The position numbers and the translations under genes were made by a program. A DNA stretch of 64,000 bases from Riemerella columbipharyngis (lineage in GTDB: Bacteria; Bacteroidota; Bacteroidia; Flavobacteriales; Weeksellaceae): contig NZ_FNAS01000009.1 of assembly GCF_900101995.1 (NCBI RefSeq), forward strand, positions 1 to 64,000. The letters are read 5' to 3'. Below, in pieces: positions 57,076 to 64,000 of this stretch (its first letter is position 1; the number at the start of each line of letters is the position of its first letter). Below the pieces are notes generated by a model. That model did not search any database. It worked only from the letters and a program-made list of their open reading frames with translations, and was not told the origin of the DNA.

Positions 57076-57942
57076 ATGAAAGCGGCGATATACTCTCAGA
57101 AAAAAGACTTGGATACATTTTTATATTTGAGTCGTTTCATATCCGAATTGGAAAAAAGAGGTGTAGAATCTGTTTTGTATGAGAGTCTTGCAAAGAATTT
57201 GTCTTTCTCAAGAAACTTTAGCACCTTTAGCAACAAAGAAGAGCTGAAAAATCAAAATATCGATTGGTTTTTTAGTTTTGGCGGCGACGGCACCATTCTC
57301 AATGCACTTATTTTTATTCAAGACTTGGGGATTCCGATAGTGGGGGTGAATACAGGGCGGCTAGGATTTTTGGCTTGTTTTTCCAAAGAAGAAATTTTTG
57401 AGAATATCGACAGAATTATCAATGGAGAAATGATTGTGAGTGAGCGCTCTGTTATCGAAATTTCCACGGATAAAGGGAACATAGATTTTCCTTTTGCCCT
57501 AAATGATTTGAGTATCACCAGAAAGGAAACCACCTCTATGATAACTATAGATACTTATATAGATGATGAGTTTCTCACTGTATTTTGGGGAGACGGGCTG
57601 GTGGTATCCACGCCTACCGGCTCTACGGCGTACAATCTCAGCTGTGGAGGCCCTATCATTTCACCAAGAACTAACAATTTAGTTTTAACGCCAATTGCCC
57701 CGCACAATCTCAATATGCGCCCCATCATCCTTGGCGATGATGTTTTTATAAAACTAAAAGTGGATAGCAGGGTTCCAAAATATTCTTTGGCTTTAGACTC
57801 AAGGCTTTATGATTTGGATATCAGCGAAGACCTTTATATCAAAAAGGCATCGTTTTCGTTGAAAATTCTTTTAACTAAAAAAATAAATTTCTACGAAACG
57901 CTTCGTCAAAAACTACTTTGGGGAAAAGATAAACGCAACTGA
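57076..57942 (+). CDS. nadK: NAD kinase
   Basis: A 288-residue enzyme making NADP from NAD and ATP. SFGGDGTILNALIF carries the GGDGT motif, then GVNTGRLGFLACF, WGDGLVVSTPTGSTAYNLS and GGPIISP. Full length. Probably co-transcribed with the CBS protein before it. Confidence 0.96.
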   Translation: MKAAIYSQKKDLDTFLYLSRFISELEKRGVESVLYESLAKNLSFSRNFSTFSNKEELKNQNIDWFFSFGGDGTILNALIFIQDLGIPIVGVNTGRLGFLACFSKEEIFENIDRIINGEMIVSERSVIEISTDKGNIDFPFALNDLSITRKETTSMITIDTYIDDEFLTVFWGDGLVVSTPTGSTAYNLSCGGPIISPRTNNLVLTPIAPHNLNMRPIILGDDVFIKLKVDSRVPKYSLALDSRLYDLDISEDLYIKKASFSLKILLTKKINFYETLRQKLLWGKDKRN

Positions 57943-57972
57943 TAGCGACGGTAGTTATTTTAACATCGCCGA

Positions 57973-58761
57973 CTACAAGTCTAATTCAATTCTAAACCCC
58001 TCGTGTCTTCTGATATTGAAAACATCACCGTTTTCAAAACAGAGGTACTGACCTTTTATTCCTTTTAATACGCCTTGATACTCAGGTTTTTTTGTAAGGT
58101 TAAAAGATTGTATCTTATGAGGCGGGGTATATGGATAATGGATGTCAAGTAACTGGGCATCTATTCGTGATCCTCTAATTTCTTCGGGTATTTTATCCCA
58201 AACATCATCTCTATACGCCATCAAATCAATCTCTGAGGGAGGGATGTCTTGGAGCATTTTTCGCCAGTTTGTTTTATCGGTAATGTATTTTTTAAGCAAA
58301 ACCTCTATTACGCCGGCCTCGTATCGGTTGTTCGTCCTTGCAATGGGAAGAGCCATCGTAGCACCTTGGTCTATCCATCTTGTGGGAACTTGAGACTCTC
58401 GGGTGACCCCTACTTTCACATCTCCCGTATAAGCCAAATAGACGATATGGGGCTGCATCTGAATTTGCCTTTCTACTTCTAAATCTCTTTCTTCAATGCC
58501 CAGATGAGCTTTGGACAACTCTGGTTTTAATATGGTTTCGCTGGCATAAGGACTTTCGAAAAAGCATTTTTTGCAAAATCCCATAGAGTATATAGGTTCA
58601 TCGCTTCCACAATTTACGCACTCGTATCCTACATGGCGTAAGGTAATTTTTCTATTCCAAAGCTCATTGAGATGAATAAGGTCGCCCGATAGCGTAAGAT
58701 AGTACTGCACAGGGGATTGAAACTGTGTTTTCATTTTCAGAAGTTGGCCTTGGAATTTCAT
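57973..58761 (-). CDS. DUF2797 protein
   Basis: A 262-residue protein. A zinc-ribbon-like pair (CVNCGSDEP, CKKCFFESPYASETILKPE) lies in the first third, and a GIY-YIG-like segment (VYLAYTGDVKVGVTRESQV, RWIDQGA) in the middle. Both are characteristic of DUF2797. Function unknown. Converges with nadK across 30 bases. Confidence 0.88.
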   Translation of the reverse strand: MKFQGQLLKMKTQFQSPVQYYLTLSGDLIHLNELWNRKITLRHVGYECVNCGSDEPIYSMGFCKKCFFESPYASETILKPELSKAHLGIEERDLEVERQIQMQPHIVYLAYTGDVKVGVTRESQVPTRWIDQGATMALPIARTNNRYEAGVIEVLLKKYITDKTNWRKMLQDIPPSEIDLMAYRDDVWDKIPEEIRGSRIDAQLLDIHYPYTPPHKIQSFNLTKKPEYQGVLKGIKGQYLCFENGDVFNIRRHEGFRIELDL

Positions 58762-58828
58762 TTTTCAAATGACTTTTGTTGTTATTAAAGAGATCTAAAC
58801 ACTGCTTTTGTGAAAACAAATATAAATA

Positions 58829-58867
58829 AAATTTATAAAGATATGATTCTTCTTAAATAATTTGAAA
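58829..58867 (+). repeat. dispersed intergenic repeat, copy 4
   Basis: ATTTATAAAGATATGATTCT then TCTTAAATAATTTGAAAT. The most diverged copy of the set (27763, 34245, 51141). Confidence 0.4.
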
Positions 58868-58931
58868 TTGCTTTAAGCTAATTTTATTTATAGACAAAAC
58901 AATAAATTCATAAAATACGATTGTAATTCAT

Positions 58932-58939
58932 TAACTTTG
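58932..58939 (+). promoter_or_regulatory. -7 box touching the aroC start
   Basis: TAACTTTG ends four bases before ATG 58944. Transcription from it would start at or beside the start codon, giving a leaderless aroC message. Confidence 0.6.
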
Positions 58940-58943
58940 CGGT

Positions 58944-60008
58944 ATGATAAATCAGTTAGGGAATTTTCTTACGCTATCTACTTTCGGAGAAAGCCATGGA
59001 GAGGCTTACGGAGGCATTATCACCCATTTTCCGGCAGGTATCTTCATTGATTTTGATGCGGTACAACACCAGCTGAATAGGCGGAAACCAGGACAGTCGT
59101 CTATCGTTACACAGCGTAAAGAGAGTGATACTATTAGATTTCTGTCTGGTATTTTTGAGGGAAAAACTACAGGAATGCCTATCGGATTTCTTATTTTTAA
59201 TGAAAATCAAAAATCTAAAGATTACAATCATCTGGAGGATAGGTACCGCCCGAGCCATGCAGATTTTACCTACGATGCAAAATTTGGATTAAGAGATTAC
59301 CGCGGCGGCGGCAGGTCTTCGGCAAGAGAAACCGTCAATTGGGTAGCCGCAGGAGCTTTGGCAAGACAAATTCTCCCCAAAGAAGTAGAAATCTATGCCT
59401 ATGTATCCTCTGTAGGCAATGTGGTTTGCGACAAAAGTTATAGCGAACTTAGCCTTAATGAAATAGACCATAATGATGTTCGCTGTCCAGATTCTTTTTC
59501 CGCAGAGAAAATGATAGAGAAAATAAAGTCTATTAAAAAAAGCGGCGATACCATAGGCGGTACGATAACTTGCGTTGTTAAAAATCTTCCTATCGGTCTG
59601 GGAGAGCCTGTTTTCGGCAAACTTCAGGCGGAGCTGGCACGGGCAATGCTAAATATCAACGCGTGTAAAGGGTTTGAATACGGAAGCGGCTTTGCAGGAA
59701 CTATGATGAAAGGGAGCGAGCATAATGATGTATTCAAGGCAGATTTTACCACAGAGACCAACCATTCTGGCGGCATACAAGGTGGCATTTCCAATGGAAT
59801 GGATATTTATTTCCGAGTAGCATTCAAACCTGTGGCGACACTGATGAAATCCCAAAATAGTGTTGATAAGGAGGGAAAAGCATCTATTGTAGAGGGAAAA
59901 GGAAGACACGACCCTTGTGTCGTGCCGAGAGCGGTGCCTATAGTAGAGAATCTTACTGCTTTTGTACTGGCAGATATGTATTTGATAAACCGATTAAGAA
60001 GAATTTAA
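58944..60008 (+). CDS. aroC: chorismate synthase
   Basis: A 354-residue FMN-dependent enzyme making chorismate. [66 protein letters not shown] and [20 protein letters not shown] are the family signatures. Full length. No other shikimate gene is adjacent. The next gene follows 23 bases on. Confidence 0.98.
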   Translation: MINQLGNFLTLSTFGESHGEAYGGIITHFPAGIFIDFDAVQHQLNRRKPGQSSIVTQRKESDTIRFLSGIFEGKTTGMPIGFLIFNENQKSKDYNHLEDRYRPSHADFTYDAKFGLRDYRGGGRSSARETVNWVAAGALARQILPKEVEIYAYVSSVGNVVCDKSYSELSLNEIDHNDVRCPDSFSAEKMIEKIKSIKKSGDTIGGTITCVVKNLPIGLGEPVFGKLQAELARAMLNINACKGFEYGSGFAGTMMKGSEHNDVFKADFTTETNHSGGIQGGISNGMDIYFRVAFKPVATLMKSQNSVDKEGKASIVEGKGRHDPCVVPRAVPIVENLTAFVLADMYLINRLRRI

Positions 60009-60031
60009 TTTTAACTTATAATTTAAATAAT

Positions 60032-60595
60032 ATGGAAAAATATTGGAATAAAGCCATAAATTTTGAACAGTATTTAGAGGAAACTAAAAGCCGATTCGAA
60101 AATCCCAAAACAGAGGAAGACAGAGAGAAAAAACCGTACTATGAACTGGGGATCCAGAGAATGGAAAGAATGCTGAAAGTTTTCCGCCCAAGCGAAGAGG
60201 ATTTGAAAACGCTGGAAGATAAAAAATTCAAAGGAAAAATCCTCATTATTTCAGAAGGATGGTGCGGAGATGCTAGCCAGTGTGTACCTGTATTGGATAC
60301 TTTTTTTAAGGATAAAAATGAAGTGAGAATTTTTTACCGAGATGCCGATACTTCTCTAATAGACCAATTCCTCACAAACGGTGCCAGGGCGATACCTAAA
60401 GTCCTTATCCTTGATGAAAACTTTAATGTCAAAAATACTTGGGGGCCTCGTCCTGCGTATGGATTGGAATTGTTCAAAAAATTCAAAGCAGATCCCCAAA
60501 ATTATCCGAGAGAAACATTTTATAATGACTTACAGGTCTATTATGCCAAAAACAGAGGAAAAGATACCGTTAAAGAAATTTTAGAACTGATATAG
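60032..60595 (+). CDS. thioredoxin-family protein with WCGDA motif
   Basis: A 187-residue cytoplasmic protein. The active-site region is SEGWCGDASQCVPVLD, with Cys-Gly-Asp-Ala instead of CxxC and a second Cys five residues on. VRIFYRDADTSLIDQF and ARAIPKVLILD (cis-Pro) complete the fold. Typical of a Thioredoxin_9-type group in Bacteroidota, redox role unproven. ATG 60032 (MEKYWNKA) is chosen because the longer frame overlaps aroC. It lies nine bases before a TlpA-like gene. Confidence 0.88.
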   Translation: MEKYWNKAINFEQYLEETKSRFENPKTEEDREKKPYYELGIQRMERMLKVFRPSEEDLKTLEDKKFKGKILIISEGWCGDASQCVPVLDTFFKDKNEVRIFYRDADTSLIDQFLTNGARAIPKVLILDENFNVKNTWGPRPAYGLELFKKFKADPQNYPRETFYNDLQVYYAKNRGKDTVKEILELI

Positions 60596-60604
60596 AATAC
60601 GGAG

Positions 60605-61165
60605 ATGAAGTTTTTTAAGAAAAGGATTATCGATTTTGTTCTTTTGGGGCTTCTTTTGGTGTTTTTATTTGTACCAAAGGTTAGAGATTTTATTTCTGGT
60701 AAATTATTGTTTTTCGGTCCGGATATGAGTGAGGTAACAAAGGATATTGCTCTTTCCGACTCTGAATACGATGTAGAGCTGGAAGGAATAAATGTCCCGA
60801 ATGCCAATCTAAAAGACTTCAAAGGCAAATTATTGTTCTTAAATTTTTGGGGAACTTGGTGTCCGCCGTGCAGAGCAGAGTGGGGAAGCATACAGAAGCT
60901 CTATGACCAAGAGAAAGATAAAATGCAGTTTGTGCTTGTAGCGATGCAAGATCAAAGAAAAGATGTGGAAGCCTTCCTTAAAGAAAACAACTACACAGCA
61001 CCAGTTTATCTTGCCGTAAGTCCTCTTTCGGATAAAATTTTGCCGCAAGTATTTCCCTCCACTTTTATTATTGACAAAAAAGGTAGGGTTTTGAAGAAGG
61101 ACGAGGGAGCAAACAATTGGAGTTCAGAAGCTGTTATATCCTTTATAGATAATGTTTCAAAGTGA
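60605..61165 (+). CDS. TlpA/ResA-like membrane-anchored thioredoxin
   Basis: A 186-residue protein with one N-terminal membrane helix (IDFVLLGLLLVFLFVPKV) and a periplasmic thioredoxin domain. The active site is WGTWCPPCRAEWG, and FPSTFIIDKKGRVLKKDEG holds the cis-Pro. A thiol reductant for exported proteins, perhaps cytochrome c assembly. Forms a pair with the WCGDA protein before it. Confidence 0.92.
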   Translation: MKFFKKRIIDFVLLGLLLVFLFVPKVRDFISGKLLFFGPDMSEVTKDIALSDSEYDVELEGINVPNANLKDFKGKLLFLNFWGTWCPPCRAEWGSIQKLYDQEKDKMQFVLVAMQDQRKDVEAFLKENNYTAPVYLAVSPLSDKILPQVFPSTFIIDKKGRVLKKDEGANNWSSEAVISFIDNVSK

Positions 61166-61224
61166 TTTTTGTTAATTTGGAACAGATTTTGAGAAGAAAC
61201 TTCTGGTAATGATAAAAAATAAAT

Positions 61225-61545
61225 ATGGCATCAAAATTTGGCTTAGCCCTTACGGCATTTAAGCAGAAAGGGTTTTTTAGAAGAATACCGGATATCATCA
61301 GAATGGCAAAAGCTATTATGAAGAAAGAGTATAAACCGAAATACAAAAACATTATAATACCTGTTTTAGTCTTAGTTTATATCATATCACCATTGGATAT
61401 TATTCCGGATTGGATTCCGCTGATAGGGGAGGTGGATGATATCGCTTTGATTGCGATGGTTCTGCCATTGCTGATGAAAGAGACGGAGCGTTTCTTGGAA
61501 TGGGAAAAGAGCCGTCATATAGAAGATGCTGAGATTGTGGAGTAA
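61225..61545 (+). CDS. YkvA-type DUF1232 protein
   Basis: A 106-residue small membrane-associated protein. VYIISPLDIIPDWIPLIGEV and DDIALIAMVLPLL are the DUF1232 core (SPLDLIPDF-like). Function unknown. Confidence 0.88.
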   Translation: MASKFGLALTAFKQKGFFRRIPDIIRMAKAIMKKEYKPKYKNIIIPVLVLVYIISPLDIIPDWIPLIGEVDDIALIAMVLPLLMKETERFLEWEKSRHIEDAEIVE

Positions 61546-61599
61546 AATCGGCAAAATCTTAAAAAAAGGAGAAGGCTCTAAGTAAAAGGGAGTTGGTTT

Positions 61600-62085
61600 A
61601 TGGATTTAGAGGCAAATAAAAGCAAAGCCAAGCAAAAGGAGAAAGAGCATAGGAAATTTTTGGAAGGGTTGAAAAGAAAGCCTCCGAAAAATTTGGACTA
61701 TATCGCTCAAGAAGCTCACGAAGAAGTTTTCGAAGAAGTAAATTGTTTGTCGTGTGCCAATTGTTGCCGTACCGTAGGACCGATGATCATAGGGCAAGAT
61801 GTGGAGCGGATTTCCAGATTTCTGAAAATAAAACCGGCACAGTTTGAGCAAAAATATCTAAAGACCGATGAAGATGGCGACTTGGTTTTTCAGTCTATGC
61901 CTTGTCCTTTTTTATTTTCCGATAACACATGTATGATATACGAAGTACGCCCTAAGGCTTGTCGGGAGTTTCCTCATACGGATAGAAAAAAAATCTATCA
62001 AATCAATCATTTGACGATAAAAAATATAGCAGTATGCCCTGCTGCCTTAGAGTGGGTAGAGAAAATGCAGGAGAAACTTCGTTAG
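61600..62085 (+). CDS. YkgJ-family cysteine cluster protein
   Basis: A 161-residue protein with the eight-Cys pattern of the YkgJ/UPF0153 group: CLSCANCCRTVGPMI, CPFLFSDNTCMIYEVRPKAC and a late VCPA. It probably binds zinc or an Fe-S cluster. The role of the family is unknown. Followed by the tRNA-Val promoter. Confidence 0.88.
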   Translation: MDLEANKSKAKQKEKEHRKFLEGLKRKPPKNLDYIAQEAHEEVFEEVNCLSCANCCRTVGPMIIGQDVERISRFLKIKPAQFEQKYLKTDEDGDLVFQSMPCPFLFSDNTCMIYEVRPKACREFPHTDRKKIYQINHLTIKNIAVCPAALEWVEKMQEKLR

Positions 62086-62198
62086 TAGTTTAGGTTGTTT
62101 TTTTTGTGTTAATGTCTGATTATTAGTGTTTAAGAATGTTATTCTCAATTGCTTTTGTATAGATTTTAGTCTATAAATAAAATAAATGATCCAAAAAC

Positions 62199-62229
62199 TT
62201 TGGTGGTTTGCAAACAAGTTGTATATTTG
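62199..62229 (+). promoter_or_regulatory. promoter of the tRNA-Val pair
   Basis: TTTG (62199-62202), 19 bases, TATATTTG (62222-62229), 26 bases before the first tRNA. Best -33/-7 match in the window. Confidence 0.82.
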
Positions 62230-62255
62230 CACCACTCGAAAAGATAAATTTTTGA

Positions 62256-62330
62256 GGGCGGTTAGCTCAGCTGGTTCAGAGCATCTGGTTTACACCCAGA
62301 GGGTCGGGGGTTCGAATCCCTCACCGCCCA
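62256..62330 (+). tRNA. tRNA-Val(UAC), first copy
   Basis: Acceptor GGGCGGT pairs with ACCGCCC. D arm TAGCTCAGCTGG, anticodon loop TTTACAC (UAC), T loop GTTCGAATC, discriminator A, no encoded CCA. Co-transcribed with an almost identical copy five bases on. Confidence 0.97.
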
Positions 62331-62335
62331 CATTA

Positions 62336-62410
62336 GGGCTCTTAGCTCAGCTGGTTCAGAGCATCTGGTTTACACCCAGAGGGTCGGGGGTTCGAATCCC
62401 TCAGAGCCCA
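62336..62410 (+). tRNA. tRNA-Val(UAC), second copy
   Basis: Acceptor GGGCTCT pairs with AGAGCCC. The rest matches the first copy base for base. Only the paired acceptor positions differ, and they differ in a compensated way. Confidence 0.97.
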
Positions 62411-62420
62411 CACATTCAGG

Positions 62421-62453
62421 TCTCATCTTGTATAAGGTGAGGCTTTTTTTTTG
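62421..62453 (+). terminator. terminator of the tRNA-Val operon
   Basis: TCTCATCTT pairs (with G-U) with AAGGTGAGG, followed by nine T. Confidence 0.88.
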
Positions 62454-62508
62454 TTATAGATTTGGTTTACCCACCGAAAACTTTTACATTTGAAGCAATT
62501 AGTTACTT

Positions 62509-63618
62509 ATGAAATATTACATTATAGCTGGTGAGGCTTCGGGTGATTTGCACGGAAGCAACCTGATGAAAGCATTAAAGGAAAAAGATGCTAATGCCGA
62601 ATTTCGATTTTGGGGAGGAGATCTGATGGCGGAGCAGGGCGGTGCTTTGGTAAAACATTATCGCTCACTTGCTTTTATGGGCTTTGTAGAAGTGATTCAG
62701 AACCTGAACACCATCCTTAATAATATAAAATTTTGTAAGCAAGATATCAAAGCCTTTTCCCCCGATGTCTTAATTCTAATAGATTATCCGGGGTTCAATT
62801 TAAGAATTGCAAAGTTTGCTAAATCTTTGGGGATAAAAGTTGTGTATTACATTTCACCGCAGCTGTGGGCGTGGAAAGAAGGACGCGTAAATACCATCAA
62901 AAAATATGTAGATGAAATGCTGGTGATTCTTCCTTTTGAGAAAGAATTTTACGCCAAACACAATGTAGATGCTCATTTCGTAGGGCATCCTTTGCTGGAT
63001 GCCATTTCGGATCTACCGCCGATAGATGCAGAAACCTTCCGAAAAGAAAACCATTTAGATGACAGGGAAATTATTGCCCTGCTGCCTGGCTCACGAGAAC
63101 AAGAGGTAAAGAAAATGCTGGATATTATGCTGTCGGTTCGCCCTTATTTCAAAGAATATCAATTTGTAATTGCAGGAGCACCGAGTCTTCCGAAATCATT
63201 TTACAAGGCATTTACCGATGATAATGTTCATTTTGTTTCCAATCAAACTTACGACTTGCTGAGGTGCGCCCGGTCTGCATTGGTAACTTCCGGCACGGCT
63301 ACTCTGGAAACTGCTCTACTCAATGTCCCGGAAGTGGTCTGCTACCGAGGCAGCAAAATCTCTTACCTCATCGCAAAACGGCTGGTGAAGCATATCCGCT
63401 ATATTTCGCTGGTCAATCTCATTATGGACAAAGAAGTGGTGACGGAATTGATACAGAATGATTTAACGACAGAACATCTCATCCGCGAGCTCCGTTTGAC
63501 CTTAGACCAAAACAGAGAAAAAATATTATCCGATTATCACCTTCTTCGCAAAAAACTGGGCGGAAGAGGAGCCAGCCAAAAAGCTGCCAAAATTATCATA
63601 AAAATGAATGATGAATAA
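62509..63618 (+). CDS. lpxB: lipid-A-disaccharide synthase
   Basis: A 369-residue GT19 enzyme joining UDP-diacylglucosamine to lipid X in lipid A synthesis at the inner membrane face. YIIAGEASGDLHGSNLMKAL at the start, then ISPQLWAWKEGRVNTIKKYV, FVGHPLLDAI, LLPGSREQEVKKMLDIML and TSGTATLETALLNVPEVVCY. Intact. Its last bases overlap the comEC start. Confidence 0.97.
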   Translation: MKYYIIAGEASGDLHGSNLMKALKEKDANAEFRFWGGDLMAEQGGALVKHYRSLAFMGFVEVIQNLNTILNNIKFCKQDIKAFSPDVLILIDYPGFNLRIAKFAKSLGIKVVYYISPQLWAWKEGRVNTIKKYVDEMLVILPFEKEFYAKHNVDAHFVGHPLLDAISDLPPIDAETFRKENHLDDREIIALLPGSREQEVKKMLDIMLSVRPYFKEYQFVIAGAPSLPKSFYKAFTDDNVHFVSNQTYDLLRCARSALVTSGTATLETALLNVPEVVCYRGSKISYLIAKRLVKHIRYISLVNLIMDKEVVTELIQNDLTTEHLIRELRLTLDQNREKILSDYHLLRKKLGGRGASQKAAKIIIKMNDE

Positions 63619-64000
63619 ACAGCCTCTACTAATAGCCGTATTGGGATTTATTTTAGGAATTTTGATTGAAGATTTTCTTCATTTGTTCTTATGGCTTTGT
63701 GGCGGCATTGCTTTATTTCTTCTGGTTTTTTCTTGTATTTTGTTTTCTAATAAAGTCGTATTTCACAGGCTGAGGTCTATCTTTTTGGGGTTGTTGTTTT
63801 TGGGGTGTGGAATGTTCTCTTATTCGGTTAGATTTTTTTCTAATGAAAGTATTGATTTTCAGAAAAAAGAACGCGTCATTTTTAGATTAGACAAAAAAAT
63901 AAAAAGCACCCAAAAATATAAACGCTATGAAGTGCAAATTCTCAAAAATAAAAAATGGATAAACGCCATTATCAACATCCCTACACAACAGCCGGAGCTT
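63608..64000 (+). CDS. comEC: ComEC/Rec2-type DNA uptake protein, N-terminal part
   Basis: The first 131 codons of a membrane protein cut by the right window edge. Start is MMNKQPLL (ATG 63608 or 63611), inside lpxB, so translation is coupled. Three hydrophobic helices are followed by a short soluble stretch rich in Lys (KIKSTQKYKRYEVQILKNKK), as in the DUF4131/OB region of ComEC. The call rests on layout and on the usual lpxB neighbourhood in Flavobacteriia, since the competence domain lies outside. Confidence 0.7.
   Translation, partial: MMNKQPLLIAVLGFILGILIEDFLHLFLWLCGGIALFLLVFSCILFSNKVVFHRLRSIFLGLLFLGCGMFSYSVRFFSNESIDFQKKERVIFRLDKKIKSTQKYKRYEVQILKNKKWINAIINIPTQQPEL

Overview
The window comes from an AT-rich member of the Bacteroidota, most likely the Weeksellaceae branch of the Flavobacteriia (the Chryseobacterium/Riemerella/Bergeyella neighbourhood). 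The evidence is TAnnTTTG-type -7 promoter boxes with TTTG about 19-20 bases upstream, few Shine-Dalgarno sequences, lineage-typical families (DUF3078, DUF4292, DUF4296, DUF4254, type III glutamine synthetase, M23-like EnvC), secreted proteins whose signal peptides end in AQ, and IS30/IS5/IS1595 transposase remains. The genus is not proven from the sequence.

Layout. 1-6.0 kb: an IS30 transposase relic at the left edge, an NlpC/P60 lipoprotein, a glycosyltransferase-like protein with a Wzx-type flippase, and three tandem secreted proteins that share a G(I/V)NT.(T/S)P motif after the signal peptide. 6.0-11.8 kb: a decayed accessory island with a second IS30 relic, a frameshifted Cys-His lipoprotein gene, a broken 'large polyvalent protein' gene and a truncated tyrosine integrase next to tRNA-Ser(UGA). 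11.9-23.8 kb: core genes (crcB, trxB, msrB, a DCC oxidoreductase, der, eno, citrate synthase, an arginine deiminase-like amidinohydrolase, dihydroorotase, groES-groEL). 23.8-28.6 kb: a decayed stretch, then cupin-thioredoxin and a DUF3078 pair, then an IS5 relic. 28.6-34.0 kb: a run of same-strand envelope genes (sugar nucleotidyltransferase, DUF4292, EnvC, TatA, DUF4254, lipoprotein) ending in ribA. 34.0-37.0 kb: an ABC-ATPase relic, comM and a lone McrC C-terminal fragment. 37.0-43.2 kb: glnN and a ugd/ABC exporter/epimerase operon on the minus strand. 43.3-50.7 kb: a small outer-membrane protein, an omega-amidase-like nitrilase, recX, clpB, and a FadL porin with an SGNH esterase. 50.7-51.8 kb: IS1595 and IS5 relics. 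51.8-64 kb: hemN, a polyprenol-phosphate glycosyltransferase, a DUF4296 lipoprotein, tgt, an rRNA/tRNA methyltransferase, a CBS protein with nadK, DUF2797, aroC, two thioredoxin-fold proteins, a YkvA-like protein, a YkgJ-like protein, two tRNA-Val, lpxB and the start of comEC.

The main theme beyond housekeeping is gene decay. Most long gaps hold a readable corpse: two IS30 pieces, two copies of one stop-riddled IS5 element, an IS1595 piece, an ABC ATPase tail, a McrC tail, a YkuD_2 fragment, a collapsed prophage/ICE and two frameshifted secreted-protein genes. Three of the frameshifts can be repaired by a one-base change in an A/T run. Many internal stops can be explained as C-to-T or G-to-A transitions. 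The IS5 pair is the most striking case: both copies carry the same stops and the same internal deletion, so the element appears to have been copied after it died. I found no CRISPR array, no intact defence system and no clearly new functional system. The strongest leads are the tandem secreted-protein operon, the dead-but-duplicated IS5 element, the deletion junction at the tRNA-Ser site and the probable leaderless transcripts (aroC, flippase, msrB).
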